Below, one piece after another: positions 1-11,867 of a stretch of DNA of 64,000 bases (positions are counted from its first letter, which is position 1; every line of letters starts with the position of its first letter). Source of the stretch: Niallia sp. XMNu-256 (GTDB lineage: Bacteria > Bacillota > Bacilli > Bacillales > Cytobacillaceae); assembly GCF_036670015.1 (NCBI RefSeq), contig NZ_CP137636.1, positions 102,501 through 166,500 of the forward strand, in the 5' to 3' direction. The notes under the pieces are model-generated. The model saw only the letters and a program-made list of their open reading frames with translations. It was not told where the DNA came from and made no database searches. Made by a program: the position numbers and the translations under genes.

Positions 1-105
1 GAATATATAAAAAGTATCATGAATCAGCCATTAAGAAATATATATAATACTATCCCCCTACATTTACAAACATAGATTTGAATACATAATTTAGTTAAGA
101 GCTCA

Positions 106-129
106 ATTTTAGGTTTGAGAACCTATAAA
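106..129. repeat. inverted repeat upstream of ctsR
   Basis: TAGGTT (110-115) and AACCTA (120-125) form a hairpin with a TGAG loop, flanked by TTT and AAA runs. It could be a bidirectional terminator for a gene left of the window or a protein site; nothing decides between them. Apart from this I see no gene in 1-157. Confidence 0.4.
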
Positions 130-157
130 AATGGCAAAATTATTAGAGTCCGATTAT

Positions 158-207
158 TTGCATATAAAAGGTTTCATCATGTATAATAAAAGTCAAATAT
201 AGTCAAA
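158..207 (+). promoter_or_regulatory. ctsR operon promoter with CtsR operator
   Basis: A SigA-type promoter TTGCAT (158-163), 18-nt spacer, TATAAT (182-187) is followed by the tandem heptads AGTCAAA (191-197) and AGTCAAA (201-207) separated by TAT. This closely matches the CtsR heptad operator (A/G GTCAAA N3 A/G GTCAAA). Its position just after the -10 box implies that CtsR represses its own operon, as in other Bacilli. Confidence 0.85.
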
Positions 208-227
208 GTCAGAGGGGAGGAAGCTTG

Positions 228-689
228 GTGCGAAACATCTCAGATATCATTGAAAACTACTTAAAACAAGTCATGAAGATGAGTGAAAAAGAAGTAGTAG
301 AAATCAAGCGTAATGAAATTGCTGATAAATTCCAATGCGTTCCTTCGCAGATTAACTATGTGATTAACACCCGGTTTACTATAGAAAAAGGATATGTGGT
401 AGAAAGCAAGCGCGGGGGTGGCGGATATATCCGTATCATGAAGGTTCACTCTTATGATCATGCACATTTAATCGACCAATTAATCGGTATCATTAAAGAA
501 AGAGTTACACAGGGAAGCGCTGAGGATGTGATCTACCGATTAGTTGAAGAAGAAATTATTTCTAAACGGGAGGCTAGAATCATGTTAAGCGTGATTGACC
601 GTTCCGTTTTATATATCGAGCTTCCACATCGAGATGAATTGCGAGCACGAATGTTGAAGGCGATGCTCCAAACATTAAAATACAAGTAG
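228..689 (+). CDS. ctsR: CtsR, heat-shock transcriptional repressor
   Basis: Dimeric repressor of class III heat-shock genes (clp genes), inactivated by heat and by McsB. The N-terminal winged helix includes the glycine-rich wing RGGGGYIRI at about residues 62-70, the part that senses temperature in the family. The C-terminal dimerisation region ends near RDELRARM. Length (153-154 aa) is normal. The start is GTG at 228 (7 nt after GGAGG) or the in-frame TTG at 225; I prefer 228 on spacing. First gene of ctsR-mcsA-mcsB-clpC, with its own operator immediately upstream. Confidence 0.95.
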   Translation: MRNISDIIENYLKQVMKMSEKEVVEIKRNEIADKFQCVPSQINYVINTRFTIEKGYVVESKRGGGGYIRIMKVHSYDHAHLIDQLIGIIKERVTQGSAEDVIYRLVEEEIISKREARIMLSVIDRSVLYIELPHRDELRARMLKAMLQTLKYK

Positions 690-709
690 GAAGCAAAAGA
701 GGTGTTATT

Positions 710-1258
710 ATGGTATGTCAAGAATGTAATCAACGTCCTGCAACTTTACACTTTACAAAAATAATTAACGGGGAAAAAGAACAATTTCACCTCTGTGAAC
801 ACTGTGCACAAGAAAAAGGTGACATATATATGTTCAATAATACCTCCGGTTTTTCAATAAATAATTTATTAGCAGGTTTATTTAACATAGAACCGAATGT
901 AAAACAACAGCAGCAAAATCCATTCCAACAACAAGAAGTACTTCAGTGCAATCATTGTTCAATGACTCTGAATCAATTCTTAAAGGTCGGACGTTTTGGA
1001 TGTTCTCATTGCTATTCAACTTTTAAGGAAGAGTTAGATCCTATTTTCAAAAGATTACATGGCGGAAACTGGACACATCACGGAAAGATTCCAAAACGTG
1101 TCGGTGGAACGATGCACATTAAGAAAAATATTGAGGATTTAAAAAATCAGCTTCAACAGTTGATAGCCAATGAAGAATTTGAAAAGGCTGCTCTTGTTAG
1201 GGACGAGATTCGCCTACTAGACCAAAAATTAGATCATTCTAGTGGGGGAGGGAATTAA
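710..1258 (+). CDS. mcsA: McsA, zinc-binding activator of McsB
   Basis: Activator of the protein arginine kinase McsB. Two pairs of CxxC motifs in the N-terminal half (CQEC at 3-6 and CEHC at 29-32, then CNHC and CSHC further on) give the zinc-finger region. The C-terminus carries a UVR motif ([13 protein letters not shown], about 155-167), which in this family contacts the partner kinase or ClpC. It is 182 aa, 20 nt after ctsR, and ends 1 nt before the mcsB start, consistent with translational coupling. Confidence 0.95.
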   Translation: MVCQECNQRPATLHFTKIINGEKEQFHLCEHCAQEKGDIYMFNNTSGFSINNLLAGLFNIEPNVKQQQQNPFQQQEVLQCNHCSMTLNQFLKVGRFGCSHCYSTFKEELDPIFKRLHGGNWTHHGKIPKRVGGTMHIKKNIEDLKNQLQQLIANEEFEKAALVRDEIRLLDQKLDHSSGGGN

Positions 1259-1259
1259 G

Positions 1260-2324
1260 TTGTCATTAGAAAGATTTTTAAATCAGGCCGTCAGTTCATG
1301 GATGAATACAGAGGGTCCTGATTGTGATATTGTATTAAGTTCTAGAGTACGATTAGCAAGAAATATGGATAATTATAAATATTCTTTCCTTAACTCAAAT
1401 GAGGAAGCTTTACAGGTGATTGAAGAAATTAAAAAACGGGTAAACATAACTCCATATACGAAAAAGGGAAATATGGATTTGCTAGTAATGGATGAGTTGC
1501 AGCCACTTCAAAAAAGAGTGTTAGTTGAAAAACACTTGATAAGTCCACATTTGGCCGAAAATGCCAAACATGGAGCATGTTTATTAACCGAAAACGAAGA
1601 AATCAGTATTATGATTAATGAGGAGGATCATATAAGAATTCAGTGCATATACTCTGGTTTACAACTGCAAGAAGCATTGAATACTGCATTTGAAATAGAT
1701 GATTGGATTGAGGAACAAATTGATTATGCTTATGATGAGAAGTTTGGCTATTTAACAAGTTGCCCAACAAATGTTGGAACCGGGCTTCGTGCCTCAGTTA
1801 TGATTCACTTACCAGGTTTAGTTATGACACAGCAAATAAATCGAATTATTCCAGCAATTAATCAATTGGGTTTAGTTGTTAGAGGAATTTATGGGGAAGG
1901 CAGCGAAGCATTAGGAAACATCTTTCAAATCTCCAATCAAATTACATTGGGTAAATCTGAACAGGATATTGTAGAAGATTTAAAAAGTGTTGTTAGTCAA
2001 ATTGTTTCCCAAGAAAGAGCTGTTCGTGATACATTAGTAAAAACTTCAAATATTCAGCTTGAAGACCGCGTATATCGATCACTTGGAGTATTAACCAATA
2101 GCAGAATTATTGAAACAAAAGAAGCAGCTAAATGCTTATCTGATGTGAGACTAGGAATTGATATTGGTTATATCGAAAACATCTCTAGAAATATTTTAAA
2201 TGAATTAATGATATTAACCCAGCCTGGATTTTTACAGCAATATGCCGGAGGCCCATTAAGGCCAAATGAACGGGATATTCGTCGGGCTACTTTAATAAGA
2301 GAAAGACTCCATTTGGAAAAATAA
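1260..2324 (+). CDS. mcsB: McsB, protein arginine kinase
   Basis: Phosphorylates arginine residues on proteins, marking them for ClpCP degradation and inactivating CtsR. Phosphagen-kinase motifs are present: SSRVRLARN (about 27-35) and NEEDHIR (about 120-126). I choose the TTG start at 1260, 1 nt after the mcsA stop and 7 nt after GGGAGGG, giving 354 aa as usual for the family. A longer reading from 1242 would overlap mcsA and add residues absent in relatives. Confidence 0.94.
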   Translation: MSLERFLNQAVSSWMNTEGPDCDIVLSSRVRLARNMDNYKYSFLNSNEEALQVIEEIKKRVNITPYTKKGNMDLLVMDELQPLQKRVLVEKHLISPHLAENAKHGACLLTENEEISIMINEEDHIRIQCIYSGLQLQEALNTAFEIDDWIEEQIDYAYDEKFGYLTSCPTNVGTGLRASVMIHLPGLVMTQQINRIIPAINQLGLVVRGIYGEGSEALGNIFQISNQITLGKSEQDIVEDLKSVVSQIVSQERAVRDTLVKTSNIQLEDRVYRSLGVLTNSRIIETKEAAKCLSDVRLGIDIGYIENISRNILNELMILTQPGFLQQYAGGPLRPNERDIRRATLIRERLHLEK

Positions 2325-2345
2325 TAAGAGTAGGGAGGAATGGAC

Positions 2346-4796
2346 ATGATGTTTGGACGATTTACAGAAAGAGCTCAAAAGGTATTAGCTTTAGCCCAGG
2401 AAGAGGCCATTCGCTTAGGTCATAACAATATTGGTACAGAGCATATTCTACTAGGACTAGTACGTGAAGGTGAAGGAATTGCCGCTAAAGCTTTATATGC
2501 GTTAGGTCTTAGCTCTGAAAAAATCCAAAAGGAAGTAGAAGATTTAATAGGTAGAGGTCAAGACACACCAGGATCCATCCACTATACCCCACGAGCCAAA
2601 AAGGTTACCGAGTTATCAATGGATGAAGCACGGAAACTTGGCCATTCCTATGTAGGGACAGAACATATATTATTAGGATTGATCCGTGAAGGAGAAGGTG
2701 TTGCGGCTCGAGTCTTAAATAATCTTGGTGTTAGTTTAAATAAAGCACGCCAACAAGTGCTACAGCTCCTTGGAAGTAATGAATCTGGTTCACATCAAGG
2801 TGGTTCAACAGCCAATGCAAACACTCCTACTCTTGATAGTCTAGCTCGTGATTTAACAGCGATTGCACGTGAAGGAAGCCTGGATCCGGTTATTGGTCGT
2901 AGTAAAGAGATTCAACGTGTGATTGAAGTATTAAGCCGCCGCACTAAAAACAACCCTGTATTAATCGGAGAACCTGGTGTTGGTAAAACGGCGGTTGCTG
3001 AAGGACTTGCTCAGCAAATTGTACAAAATGAAGTACCTGAAACTTTACGAAATAAACGTGTAATGACTTTAGATATGGGTACGGTTGTTGCAGGTACGAA
3101 ATACCGTGGTGAATTTGAAGACCGTTTGAAAAAGGTAATGGATGAAATTCGTCAAGCGGGAAATATCATTTTATTTATTGATGAACTTCACACATTAATT
3201 GGTGCTGGTGGAGCGGAAGGTGCAATTGATGCATCGAACATCCTTAAGCCGTCTCTTGCACGTGGAGAACTGCAATGTATTGGTGCCACAACATTGGATG
3301 AATACAGAAAATATATTGAAAAAGATGCAGCATTGGAAAGACGTTTCCAGCCGATTACAGTTGATGAACCTACTTTAGAGGAGTCAGTACAAATTTTGAC
3401 AGGATTACGTGACCGTTATGAAGCTCATCATAGAGTGTCTATCACTGACGAGGCAATTGATGCTGCAGTTAAGCTATCAGATCGTTATATTTCGGACCGT
3501 TTCCTACCAGATAAGGCCATTGACTTAATTGATGAGGCTGGATCAAAGGTTCGCCTTCGTTCCTATACAACTCCACCTGATTTAAAAGAATTGGAAGTAA
3601 AATTAGAGGAGATCCGTAAAGAAAAGGATGCAGCTGTACAAAGTCAAGAATTTGAAAAGGCTGCTTCACTTAGAGATTCAGAGCAACGCCTTCGTGAACA
3701 ATTAGAAGAAACAAAGAAGGTTTGGAAGGAAAAACAAGGACAAGAAAATAGCGAAGTAACAGTAGAAGACGTCGCAAGTGTTGTAGCTAGTTGGACTGGA
3801 ATCCCAGTTTCAAAACTTGCCCAAACAGAAACTGATAAATTGTTAAACTTAGAAGAAATCCTTCATTCACGTGTAATTGGCCAGGATGAGGCCGTTGTGG
3901 CAATTTCTAAAGCTGTTCGTCGTGCGCGTGCAGGTTTGAAAGATCCAAAGCGTCCGATCGGATCGTTTATCTTCCTTGGCCCAACAGGTGTAGGTAAAAC
4001 AGAGTTGGCAAGAGCATTGGCTGAGGCTATGTTTGGCGATGAAGATGCGATGATTCGAATCGATATGTCCGAATACATGGAAAAACATTCAACTTCCCGT
4101 TTAGTTGGTTCACCTCCTGGGTATGTAGGATATGAGGAGGGCGGACAGCTTACTGAAAAGGTAAGGAGAAAGCCATACTCTGTAGTATTGTTAGATGAAA
4201 TTGAAAAGGCACATCCAGATGTGTTCAATATCCTTTTACAAGTATTAGACGACGGAAGATTAACTGATTCAAAAGGAAGAACAGTTGACTTCCGTAACAC
4301 AGTAGTCATTATGACTTCAAACGTAGGTGCATCTGCCTTACAACAAAACAAATATGTTGGTTTCAATATTAATGATACACAACAAGAATATAAAGACATG
4401 AAGGGAAAGGTAATGGAGGAATTGAAAAAGGCCTTCCGTCCAGAATTCCTAAACCGTGTCGATGAAACGATTGTTTTCCATTCCTTAGAGAGAAAACATT
4501 TGAAAGAAATTGTTGTTCTATTGGCTAATCAATTAATCAAACGATTAAAAGAACAAGACATAACATTAGAACTTACAGAAGCTGCGTTAGAGAAAATTGC
4601 TAAAGAGGGTTACGATCCGGAATATGGAGCCAGACCTCTCCGTAGAGCTATTCAAAAGCATATAGAGGATCGTCTCTCAGAAGAGCTTCTTAAAGGCACA
4701 GTGTTAACAGGACAGATCGTAGCCATTGATGTTGAAAATGATGAATTTGTTATCCGTTCATCCACATCGATTCCTGAGTCTCAATTACAAAATTAA
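2346..4796 (+). CDS. clpC: ClpC, AAA+ unfoldase of the ClpCP protease
   Basis: HSP100 ATPase that unfolds substrates (including arginine-phosphorylated proteins) for ClpP. Order: two N-terminal Clp_N repeats (both with GTEHILLGL), first AAA+ module with Walker A GEPGVGKT (about 206-213), a UVR-containing middle region (about 420-455), second AAA+ module with GPTGVGKTE (about 545), and a D2-small domain. ATG at 2346 is 8 nt from GGGAGG; the ATG at 2340 is too close. 816 aa, full length. A strong terminator follows, so it ends the operon. Confidence 0.97.
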   Translation: MMFGRFTERAQKVLALAQEEAIRLGHNNIGTEHILLGLVREGEGIAAKALYALGLSSEKIQKEVEDLIGRGQDTPGSIHYTPRAKKVTELSMDEARKLGHSYVGTEHILLGLIREGEGVAARVLNNLGVSLNKARQQVLQLLGSNESGSHQGGSTANANTPTLDSLARDLTAIAREGSLDPVIGRSKEIQRVIEVLSRRTKNNPVLIGEPGVGKTAVAEGLAQQIVQNEVPETLRNKRVMTLDMGTVVAGTKYRGEFEDRLKKVMDEIRQAGNIILFIDELHTLIGAGGAEGAIDASNILKPSLARGELQCIGATTLDEYRKYIEKDAALERRFQPITVDEPTLEESVQILTGLRDRYEAHHRVSITDEAIDAAVKLSDRYISDRFLPDKAIDLIDEAGSKVRLRSYTTPPDLKELEVKLEEIRKEKDAAVQSQEFEKAASLRDSEQRLREQLEETKKVWKEKQGQENSEVTVEDVASVVASWTGIPVSKLAQTETDKLLNLEEILHSRVIGQDEAVVAISKAVRRARAGLKDPKRPIGSFIFLGPTGVGKTELARALAEAMFGDEDAMIRIDMSEYMEKHSTSRLVGSPPGYVGYEEGGQLTEKVRRKPYSVVLLDEIEKAHPDVFNILLQVLDDGRLTDSKGRTVDFRNTVVIMTSNVGASALQQNKYVGFNINDTQQEYKDMKGKVMEELKKAFRPEFLNRVDETIVFHSLERKHLKEIVVLLANQLIKRLKEQDITLELTEAALEKIAKEGYDPEYGARPLRRAIQKHIEDRLSEELLKGTVLTGQIVAIDVENDEFVIRSSTSIPESQLQN

Positions 4797-4834
4797 GTCA
4801 ACTAGATATCCGACAATAACTTAACTTGGATAAA

Positions 4835-4866
4835 GGGGTACACGAAATCACGTGTACTCCTTTTTT
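4835..4866 (+). terminator. Rho-independent terminator of the ctsR-clpC operon
   Basis: GGGGTACACG (4835-4844) pairs with CGTGTACTCC (4851-4860), with one G-T pair, followed by six T residues (4861-4866). The hairpin lies 38 nt after the clpC stop. Confidence 0.9.
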
Positions 4867-4958
4867 AAAATAGGGTTTTTAATCATGTTTTATAAATAAC
4901 AGGAATATAATATACTTTCAAAAGAAGACAATTGTATGGAAAGTGATGATGAAGGTAA

Positions 4959-6335
4959 ATGGCAAAAAGAAAAACAAAGTTTATGTGTCAAGATTGTGGC
5001 TATGAATCTCCAAAATGGATGGGAAAATGTCCTGGTTGCGGCGCTTGGAATAAAATGGTCGAGGAGATTGAGAAGCCCCCTGCAAAAAGAGGTGCTTTCC
5101 TACACTCCGAGGCTACGGCAATTGTTGCAAAACCAATGAGCATTACAGCCATTGATATTGAGAATGAGGCCAGAATTAATACCGATTCGAAAGAGTTAAA
5201 TCGGGTTCTCGGTGGAGGGATCGTAAAAGGTTCACTTGTTCTGATTGGTGGTGACCCGGGAATAGGGAAGTCCACCTTGCTTCTGCAAGTATCCTCTCAA
5301 TTAGCGAATAAAAAGCATTCTGTTCTATATATTTCAGGGGAAGAGTCATTGAGACAAACAAAACTTAGGGCAGAAAGGTTAGGGGTTACCTCGGAGCAGT
5401 TAATGGTTTACTCTGAGACGAATTTAGAAGAGGTTAGTTTGACGATTGAGACGTCAAAACCTGAATTTGTGATCATCGATTCCATTCAGACGATCTTTCA
5501 TCCTGAGGTCACCTCAGCCCCAGGAAGTGTCTCTCAAGTACGTGAATGTACAGCTGAACTTATGAGAATTGCTAAAACAAAGGGGATTGCTATTTTTATC
5601 GTTGGTCACGTGACAAAAGAAGGATCGATTGCGGGCCCTCGTATTTTAGAACATATGGTTGATACCGTTTTATATTTTGAAGGTGAGCGTCATCATACAT
5701 ATCGCATTTTGCGTGCGGTCAAAAATCGTTTTGGATCAACAAACGAGATGGGGATATTTGAAATGCGGGAGTCAGGCTTAGAAGAGGTGGAAAACCCATC
5801 TGAAATGTTCCTAGAAGAACGTTCTCACGGTGCAGCCGGTTCAACTGTTGTTGCCTCAATGGAAGGAACAAGACCCGTTCTAGTGGAAATTCAGGCGCTT
5901 ATCTCCCCAACAAGCTTTGGGAATCCAAGACGGATGGCGACGGGGATTGACCATAATCGGGTGCCCCTGCTTATGGCTGTATTAGAAAAGAGAGTGGGGA
6001 TGCTTCTTCAAAATCAAGATGCATACTTAAAGGTAGCAGGCGGAGTGAAACTGGATGAACCAGCCATTGATTTAGCTGTAGCCATTAGTATTGCCTCAAG
6101 CTTTCTTGATAAGCCGACAAAAGCAACAGACTGTATCATTGGAGAGGTTGGCTTAACAGGTGAAGTTAGAAGGGTGTCAAGGATCGAGCAACGAGTTCAG
6201 GAAGCGGAGAAGCTTGGATTTGAACGAATTATTTTACCTGCTAACAATATTGGTGGTTGGACAGCACCGAAAGGAATCCAATTAATTGGAGTCACCTCTG
6301 TTAAGGAAGCTTTGCAAGTTGCATTAGGGGGATAA
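4959..6335 (+). CDS. radA: RadA, DNA repair/recombination ATPase
   Basis: RecA-like ATPase that promotes branch migration during recombination; in spore formers it also interacts with DisA. Domains: C4 zinc finger [19 protein letters not shown] (10-28), RecA core with Walker [11 protein letters not shown] (about 97-106), the RadA-specific KNRFG motif in the middle, and a C-terminal Lon-protease-like domain. 458 aa, full length. A possible -10 box TATAAT lies at 4906-4911. disA begins 3 nt after its stop, so the two are co-expressed. Confidence 0.95.
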   Translation: MAKRKTKFMCQDCGYESPKWMGKCPGCGAWNKMVEEIEKPPAKRGAFLHSEATAIVAKPMSITAIDIENEARINTDSKELNRVLGGGIVKGSLVLIGGDPGIGKSTLLLQVSSQLANKKHSVLYISGEESLRQTKLRAERLGVTSEQLMVYSETNLEEVSLTIETSKPEFVIIDSIQTIFHPEVTSAPGSVSQVRECTAELMRIAKTKGIAIFIVGHVTKEGSIAGPRILEHMVDTVLYFEGERHHTYRILRAVKNRFGSTNEMGIFEMRESGLEEVENPSEMFLEERSHGAAGSTVVASMEGTRPVLVEIQALISPTSFGNPRRMATGIDHNRVPLLMAVLEKRVGMLLQNQDAYLKVAGGVKLDEPAIDLAVAISIASSFLDKPTKATDCIIGEVGLTGEVRRVSRIEQRVQEAEKLGFERIILPANNIGGWTAPKGIQLIGVTSVKEALQVALGG

Positions 6336-6338
6336 AAC

Positions 6339-7412
6339 ATGGATAACAAAAGGTTAAACGACCAAACCATGAGTAAGATACTGTCATTTATGGCCCCTGG
6401 TACACCCATTCGAGAGGGCATCGAAAATGTTTTAAGGGCCAATACAGGTGGACTGATTGTAGTAGGTTATAATGAAAAGGTTAAAAACATTGTTGATGGC
6501 GGATTTCAGATCAACTGTTCTTTTTCACCAAGTTACTTATATGAGCTCTCCAAAATGGATGGAGCTATTATCCTAAATGAAACAGGCAATAAGATATTGA
6601 TTGCCAACGCACAATTGACTCCAGATACAAGCATCCCCTCCTCTGAGACAGGAATGCGTCATCGTACAGCTGAAAGGGTGGCAAAACAAACAGGAAATCT
6701 TGTCATTGCGATTTCTCAAAGAAGGCATGTCATTACCCTTTATCATGGACATTTGCAATATGCCCTTAGAGATATTGGTGTTATTTTAACAAAGGCCAAT
6801 CAAGCCTTACAAACACTTGAAAAATATAAAGTAGTGTTAGAACAAAGTGTAACAAATTTAAGCCTATTAGAGTTTGAGGAAATTGTTACGTTCAATGATA
6901 TTTTACAAGTGATTCAGCGGTTCAGAATGGTTTTAAGGATTAAGAATGAATTACTAACCTATTTAAACGAATTAGGGACAGAAGGGCGTTTAATTCGCTT
7001 ACAAATGAATGAGCTTCTTTCCGATATGGAAAGAGAGTTAAAGTTATTCATTAAAGATTATGCTCATTCGAGAACGATTAACGTAAGCGAAGCAGTGCAG
7101 ACATTGCATGAGTTGTCCCATGTAGAAGCGATCGAAGACCAAGCGCTTTTAAGACAATTAGGTTATCAAGGGTATATCCATCTTGATGAATTAAAATGCC
7201 CACGCGGCTATCGTATGTTAAGTAAAATTTCACGACTTCCTCCGATTATCATTGAAAATCTAATTGACCAGTTCGGGCAACTCCCATTTATTATTAAAGC
7301 TACGGTAGATGATCTAGATGAAGTAGAAGGGATTGGTGAAGTAAGGGCTCGGAAAATTAAAGAGGGCTTGAAGTTTTTTAGAGACCAATTATTTGCTGAT
7401 AGACGAGTATGA
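6339..7412 (+). CDS. disA: DisA, DNA-integrity scanning diadenylate cyclase
   Basis: Makes cyclic di-AMP from two ATP and scans DNA for branched structures. The N-terminal DAC domain has DGAIILNE (about 74-81) and [10 protein letters not shown] (about 104-113), the signature DGA and RHR active-site motifs. A helical linker precedes a C-terminal helix-hairpin-helix DNA-binding domain ([16 protein letters not shown] near the end). 357 aa, full length. Adjacent to radA, whose product restrains DisA in B. subtilis. Confidence 0.95.
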   Translation: MDNKRLNDQTMSKILSFMAPGTPIREGIENVLRANTGGLIVVGYNEKVKNIVDGGFQINCSFSPSYLYELSKMDGAIILNETGNKILIANAQLTPDTSIPSSETGMRHRTAERVAKQTGNLVIAISQRRHVITLYHGHLQYALRDIGVILTKANQALQTLEKYKVVLEQSVTNLSLLEFEEIVTFNDILQVIQRFRMVLRIKNELLTYLNELGTEGRLIRLQMNELLSDMERELKLFIKDYAHSRTINVSEAVQTLHELSHVEAIEDQALLRQLGYQGYIHLDELKCPRGYRMLSKISRLPPIIIENLIDQFGQLPFIIKATVDDLDEVEGIGEVRARKIKEGLKFFRDQLFADRRV

Positions 7413-7525
7413 TGTGATTTAATGTGTTTGTAATAAGTGTAAATGACTTTTTTATAGTAAAATATATATAAAGAAGGTTTTGATTTCCCTAAAATGTTAA
7501 TACTTAATAAAAAGGAGGTGAAGGA

Positions 7526-8605
7526 ATGTTAAGAAGAATTGTTCAAGTGTGTTTCCTTATTATTGGGGGTACCTTGGGACTGATTTTGATACCTGACTTA
7601 TACAATTTAATGTTTTCTAATGACATTCCTCTAGTTAATAACCCATATGTTTCTGTTATTTTAGGTTCTCTTATCTTTTATCTTATTACTTTCTGGGCGA
7701 TTGATCATGTTGTGAATTTTATCAAGTGGATTGAGGAATCTTTAGTTAAGGCACCCATTACAGACATTATCTCTGGAAGTATTGGACTTGGTTTTGGACT
7801 TATCGTTGCCTTCTTAATTGGTTATGCACTTAATGCGATTTCAGTACCCTTTTTAAATACTGTAGGTCCTATTTTGTTAACCTTATTATTTGGTTATTTA
7901 GGTTTTCAAGTTGGTTTTAAGAAGAAGGAAGAGTTATTAGGATTATTTTTGAAACAAAAACGGAAACCGGCAGAAGAAGAGAATGCTAAACCTAAAAATG
8001 GTTTGAAGATTCTTGATACGAGTGTTATTATCGATGGTAGGATTGCTGATATTTGTCAGACTGGCTTTCTAGAAGGTACAATTGTCATCCCACAATTTGT
8101 CCTAGCTGAATTGCAGCATATTGCCGATTCCTCAGATGTGTTGAAAAGAAATCGAGGAAGAAGGGGTCTTGACATTTTAAATCGAATTCAAAAAGAACTT
8201 GAAATCAAAGTTGAGATTTATGAAGGCGATTTTGAGGATATTCATGAAGTAGACAGTAAGCTAGTAAAACTAGCTAAGATCACGAATGGAATTGTTGTTA
8301 CAAATGATTTCAACTTGAATAAAGTATGTGAATTACAACAAGTATCTGTATTAAATATTAATGATCTGGCAAATGCGGTGAAACCAGTTGTTTTACCAGG
8401 TGAAGAAATGAATGTTCAAGTCATTAAAGATGGAAAAGAGCATAATCAAGGGATTGCTTATTTAGATGATGGTACAATGATCGTTGTTGAGGAAGGCCGT
8501 AACTATATTGGTAAGCACCTTGATGTACTAGTAACAAGTGTTTTGCAAACATCTGCAGGTCGAATGATTTTTGCGAAGCCTAAACTATTAGAAAAGGCAC
8601 TATAA
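7526..8605 (+). CDS. YacL-type membrane PIN/TRAM domain protein
   Basis: Four hydrophobic segments in the first about 130 residues are followed by a PIN nuclease-like domain beginning [14 protein letters not shown] (about residues 163-176) with acidic residues typical of the fold (TNDFNLNK later). A C-terminal TRAM domain (about 295-350) is a likely RNA-binding module. The family is conserved in Firmicutes at this locus and is suspected to be a membrane-attached RNase; the activity is not established. A strong AAGGAGGTGA site precedes the ATG. 359 aa. Confidence 0.88.
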   Translation: MLRRIVQVCFLIIGGTLGLILIPDLYNLMFSNDIPLVNNPYVSVILGSLIFYLITFWAIDHVVNFIKWIEESLVKAPITDIISGSIGLGFGLIVAFLIGYALNAISVPFLNTVGPILLTLLFGYLGFQVGFKKKEELLGLFLKQKRKPAEEENAKPKNGLKILDTSVIIDGRIADICQTGFLEGTIVIPQFVLAELQHIADSSDVLKRNRGRRGLDILNRIQKELEIKVEIYEGDFEDIHEVDSKLVKLAKITNGIVVTNDFNLNKVCELQQVSVLNINDLANAVKPVVLPGEEMNVQVIKDGKEHNQGIAYLDDGTMIVVEEGRNYIGKHLDVLVTSVLQTSAGRMIFAKPKLLEKAL

Positions 8606-8630
8606 CGCTAGATAAGATAGGAGTACGGTT

Positions 8631-9317
8631 ATGACTTATCAAGTCATTATCCCTGCAGCAGGTCAGGGTAAAAGAATGGGAGCAGGGAAAAACAAACTGT
8701 TTTTAGAGTTAGAAGGAGAACCCATTTTTATCCATACACTAAAGGTCTTTGAAAAGGATAAAAATTGTACGGGAGTCGTTCTCGTCATTAACGAAAATGA
8801 AAAAGATGAATTTAAACATGCCTTACAAAGGTTTGGAATCAAAAAAGTAATCGCTTTTGCACCGGGTGGAGAAGAAAGACAATACAGTGTCTTTCATGGG
8901 ATACAGACAATCAAAGAAGATGGCATCGTGCTTGTTCATGATGGAGCGCGTCCTTTTGTTGATTTAGATTTAATTGCTGATTTGGTTGTAGCAGCTAAGG
9001 AATATGGTGCTTCCGTACCAGCTGTCCCTGTTAAAGATACGGTAAAAAAGGTTATTGGTAATAAGGTGAAAGAAACGGTTGAACGTTCTAGCTTGTGGGC
9101 CATCCAAACCCCACAAGCTTTTCGTGTGCCACTCTTACGTGAGGCACATGAAACAGCGATGAAGGATGGTTTTTTAGGTACAGATGATGCGAGCCTTGTT
9201 GAACGCTTAGGTCGGGATGTTATAATTGTTGAGGGAAGCTATAATAATATAAAATTAACGACACCGGAAGATTTATTTGTAGCGGAAATGTTCTTGCATA
9301 AACGGAGTCGCAAATAG
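8631..9317 (+). CDS. ispD: IspD, 2-C-methyl-D-erythritol 4-phosphate cytidylyltransferase
   Basis: Third step of the MEP isoprenoid pathway: joins CTP and MEP to give CDP-ME. The nucleotide-binding loop AAGQGKRMGAGKNK (9-22), HDGARPF (about 103-109) and TPQAFR near residue 160 match the family. 228 aa, normal length. ispF follows after 18 nt and encodes the enzyme two steps later, so the pair is an operon. Confidence 0.95.
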   Translation: MTYQVIIPAAGQGKRMGAGKNKLFLELEGEPIFIHTLKVFEKDKNCTGVVLVINENEKDEFKHALQRFGIKKVIAFAPGGEERQYSVFHGIQTIKEDGIVLVHDGARPFVDLDLIADLVVAAKEYGASVPAVPVKDTVKKVIGNKVKETVERSSLWAIQTPQAFRVPLLREAHETAMKDGFLGTDDASLVERLGRDVIIVEGSYNNIKLTTPEDLFVAEMFLHKRSRK

Positions 9318-9335
9318 AAAAAAGGAGACTACTGA

Positions 9336-9812
9336 ATGTTTCGTATTGGACAAGGATTTGATGTTCATCAATTCGCTGAAAATCGACCGCTGATTATTGG
9401 TGGTATTACGATTCCTTATGAAAAAGGGTTAATAGGCCATTCTGATGCTGACGTATTATTACATACAGTGACAGATGCCTGTTTGGGTGCAATTGGTGAA
9501 GGTGATATTGGCAGACACTTCCCGGATACGGATCCGGAATTTAAAAATGTGGATTCTAGTATATTGCTTAAACAAGTATGGGGACTTGTAAAGAAAAAAG
9601 GCTATGAACTAGTGAATGCAGATTGCACGATTATTGCTCAAAAGCCAAAAATGGCCCCTTATATTGAACCAATGAAGGAAAGAATTGCAGAGTTATTAGA
9701 AACAACAACAGATCGGATTAACGTGAAGGCCACAACGACCGAGAAGCTGGGTTTTGTTGGACGTGAGGAAGGAATCGCCGCTCAGGTTGTTGTATTGTTA
9801 AAGCAGAAATAG
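9336..9812 (+). CDS. ispF: IspF, 2-C-methyl-D-erythritol 2,4-cyclodiphosphate synthase
   Basis: Cyclises CDP-ME 2-phosphate to MEcPP in the MEP pathway; a trimeric zinc enzyme. The metal ligands are visible in GFDVHQF (Asp8, His10) and [10 protein letters not shown] (His42); the C-terminal [13 protein letters not shown] is the substrate and nucleotide motif. 158 aa, full length, immediately after ispD. Confidence 0.96.
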   Translation: MFRIGQGFDVHQFAENRPLIIGGITIPYEKGLIGHSDADVLLHTVTDACLGAIGEGDIGRHFPDTDPEFKNVDSSILLKQVWGLVKKKGYELVNADCTIIAQKPKMAPYIEPMKERIAELLETTTDRINVKATTTEKLGFVGREEGIAAQVVVLLKQK

Positions 9813-9857
9813 GTAATACAAGTGTGTTAAAGAGGAAAATAAGAATAGGAAAAGTGA

Positions 9858-10069
9858 TTAGCTTCAGCGCCTAGCGCCTAGTGGACTTCGCATTCCTCCT
9901 CAACGATTGCGTCAACATCGATTTGCATTGTCGTGCTCATCGTGTTTCCTTTTTCTCAGTCTGAGGAGTACATCAACTAAAGGCCGCCACGTCCTGTGGC
10001 GAACGTCAAATTCAGCACATCCTGTGCAAGTCAGTCTATACGTCGCTGGGCAAGGCGCTTACGCTTTTC
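9858..10069. repeat. multi-hairpin intergenic repeat element (copy A)
   Basis: A 212-nt element fills most of the ispF-gltX gap. It starts TTAGCTTCAGCGCC and ends AAGGCGCTTACGCTTTTC, so the ends are imperfect inverted repeats. It contains internal hairpins CTCAG/CTGAG, GCCAC/GTGGC and GCAC-TCC-GTGC. It resembles the dispersed palindromic intergenic elements common in Bacillaceae. Shorter relatives occur at 17442-17512 and 48625-48688. An open frame through it (9907-10110) is not a gene. Confidence 0.6.
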
Positions 10070-10088
10070 GATTTTGGAGGAGTAAAAC

Positions 10089-11543
10089 ATGGCGAAAGAA
10101 GTTCGTGTAAGATATGCACCAAGTCCAACAGGTTTTTTACATATTGGAAATGCCCGTACAGCCTTATTTAATTATCTGTTTGCTCGACATCACAATGGAA
10201 AGTTTATCATCCGTATTGAAGACACTGACCAAAAGCGGAATGTTGAAGGTGGGGAAGCTAGCCAACTTAAATATTTAGACTGGCTTGGAATTGATTGGGA
10301 TGAGGGCGTAGATGTAGGCGGAGAGTACGGCCCATATCGACAATCAGAACGAAACCACATTTATGAAGTGTATTACAAAGAACTTTTGGAAAAAGGGTTT
10401 GCTTATAAATGTTACTGTACGGAAGAGGAATTAGAACAAGAGCGAGAAGAACAGATGGCAAAAGGTGAAACACCACAGTACTCAGGGAAATGCCGTCACT
10501 TATCGACAGAGGAACAACAGAAACTAGAAGCAGAAGGCAGAAAACCAAGCATTCGCTTTAAAGTTCCACAAGGAAAAGTCTACTCATTTGATGACATGGT
10601 AAAAGGTCATGTTTCGTTTGAGAGTGAAGGGATTGGTGACCACGTTATTGTTAAAAAGGACGGAATCCCAACATATAACTTTGCTGTAACTGTCGATGAC
10701 CATTTAATGGAAATGACTCATGTCCTGCGTGGGGATGACCATATCTCTAATACACCTAAACAATTAATGATTTATGACGCTTTTGGTTGGGAACCACCTG
10801 TATTTGGCCATATGACATTGATTGTCAATGAAAGCCGTAAAAAACTTAGCAAGCGGGATGGGTCGATCATCCAATTTATTGAGCAGTATGAAGAATTAGG
10901 GTACATCCCAGAAGCGTTATTTAACTTTATTGGCTTGTTAGGGTGGTCTCCAGAGGGGGAAGAGGAGATTTTCTCCAAAGAAGACTTCATTCGGATATTT
11001 GATAGTAAACGCTTATCAAAATCACCTGCTTTATTTGATAAACAAAAGCTGACATGGATGAATAACCAGTACATGAAATCACTTGAACTTGACCGCGCTG
11101 TGGAAATCACTTTACCGCATTTAGTGAAAGCGGGTCTAGTGAAAGAAAGTCGAACAGAACAAGAAGAGCGTTGGGTGCGTGAATTGATCGCTCTAAATCA
11201 AGAACGGATGAGTTATGGAGCGGAAATTGTTGATCATTCGAAAATCTTCTTCTCTGATGAAGTTGTCATGGATGAAGAGGCGAAAGCAGTTATAACAGAA
11301 GAACAAGTTCCAGAAGTTCTTGCTGCTTTTCTGAATGAAGTTGAGAATTTGGGGTCATTTACAGCTGAGGAGATTAAAAAGGCCGTTAAAGTAGTTCAGA
11401 AGACAACCGGACATAAAGGCAAAAAACTATTTATGCCCCTTCGGGTGGCGACTACTGGTCAAACCCATGGACCAGATTTGATGAAAACAATTGAATTATT
11501 AGGTGTAGAAAAGGTAAATTCAAGAATTAGACAATTAATTTAA
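10089..11543 (+). CDS. gltX: GltX, glutamyl-tRNA synthetase
   Basis: Charges tRNA-Glu (and tRNA-Gln in organisms using the amidotransferase route) with glutamate. Class I signatures are GFLHIGNAR (about 16-24, HIGH region) and KLSKRDGS (about 251-258, KMSKS region). A CxC...C cluster (CYCTEEE near 108) is the zinc-like insertion typical of this type. 484 aa, normal length. GGAGGAG lies 6 nt before the ATG, right after the repeat element. The following gap of 860 nt carries the T-box leader of cysE. Confidence 0.96.
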   Translation: MAKEVRVRYAPSPTGFLHIGNARTALFNYLFARHHNGKFIIRIEDTDQKRNVEGGEASQLKYLDWLGIDWDEGVDVGGEYGPYRQSERNHIYEVYYKELLEKGFAYKCYCTEEELEQEREEQMAKGETPQYSGKCRHLSTEEQQKLEAEGRKPSIRFKVPQGKVYSFDDMVKGHVSFESEGIGDHVIVKKDGIPTYNFAVTVDDHLMEMTHVLRGDDHISNTPKQLMIYDAFGWEPPVFGHMTLIVNESRKKLSKRDGSIIQFIEQYEELGYIPEALFNFIGLLGWSPEGEEEIFSKEDFIRIFDSKRLSKSPALFDKQKLTWMNNQYMKSLELDRAVEITLPHLVKAGLVKESRTEQEERWVRELIALNQERMSYGAEIVDHSKIFFSDEVVMDEEAKAVITEEQVPEVLAAFLNEVENLGSFTAEEIKKAVKVVQKTTGHKGKKLFMPLRVATTGQTHGPDLMKTIELLGVEKVNSRIRQLI

Positions 11544-11649
11544 TTAACAAATCTGCAAAAATGTAATATAGTAAAGTAAAATGAATCAAATAGTGAAAAA
11601 GTGTAGATGAGGAATAGTAGGAAAATGAAGCTTTTTTAAATGGTTTTTT

Positions 11650-11749
11650 AACTTTATTCAGCAGAAGTCTTTCCTTTCAATAAGTGAAAGATGTATACAC
11701 ATAGGATTTTTCAAATCTGACGAGATTCAAACCTTTGCTGAATGAAGTT
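11650..11749. repeat. inverted repeat inside the T-box expansion
   Basis: AACTTTATTCAGCA (11650-11663) pairs with TGCTGAATGAAGTT (11736-11749) with one G-T pair. Inside it is a smaller CTTTC/GAAAG hairpin. The arms lie in the extra sequence between the two halves of T-box Stem I, so the insert may fold back on itself and leave the tRNA-binding stem intact. Confidence 0.6.
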
Positions 11750-11867
11750 AAGCCTCCCGGCGTATGCCTCGGATTTTTTAAGTGTATTTTTTCGTGCGGG
11801 CTTGACAACGGAAGAACGTCCTAGTCAGGCGAATGCCACAGGATGTGGTGTTTTGAAGCGTGAATCC

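Noticed and set aside
3863-4399. 178-codon frame antisense to clpC
   Set aside because: Shadow of the ClpC second AAA+ module; no start signal.
4936-5139. alternative 67-codon frame over the radA start
   Set aside because: Overlaps radA in another frame; RadA zinc-finger coding is clear in the chosen frame.
9907-10110. 67-codon open frame before gltX
   Set aside because: It lies inside a multi-hairpin repeat and overlaps the gltX start and ribosome site; no family resemblance.
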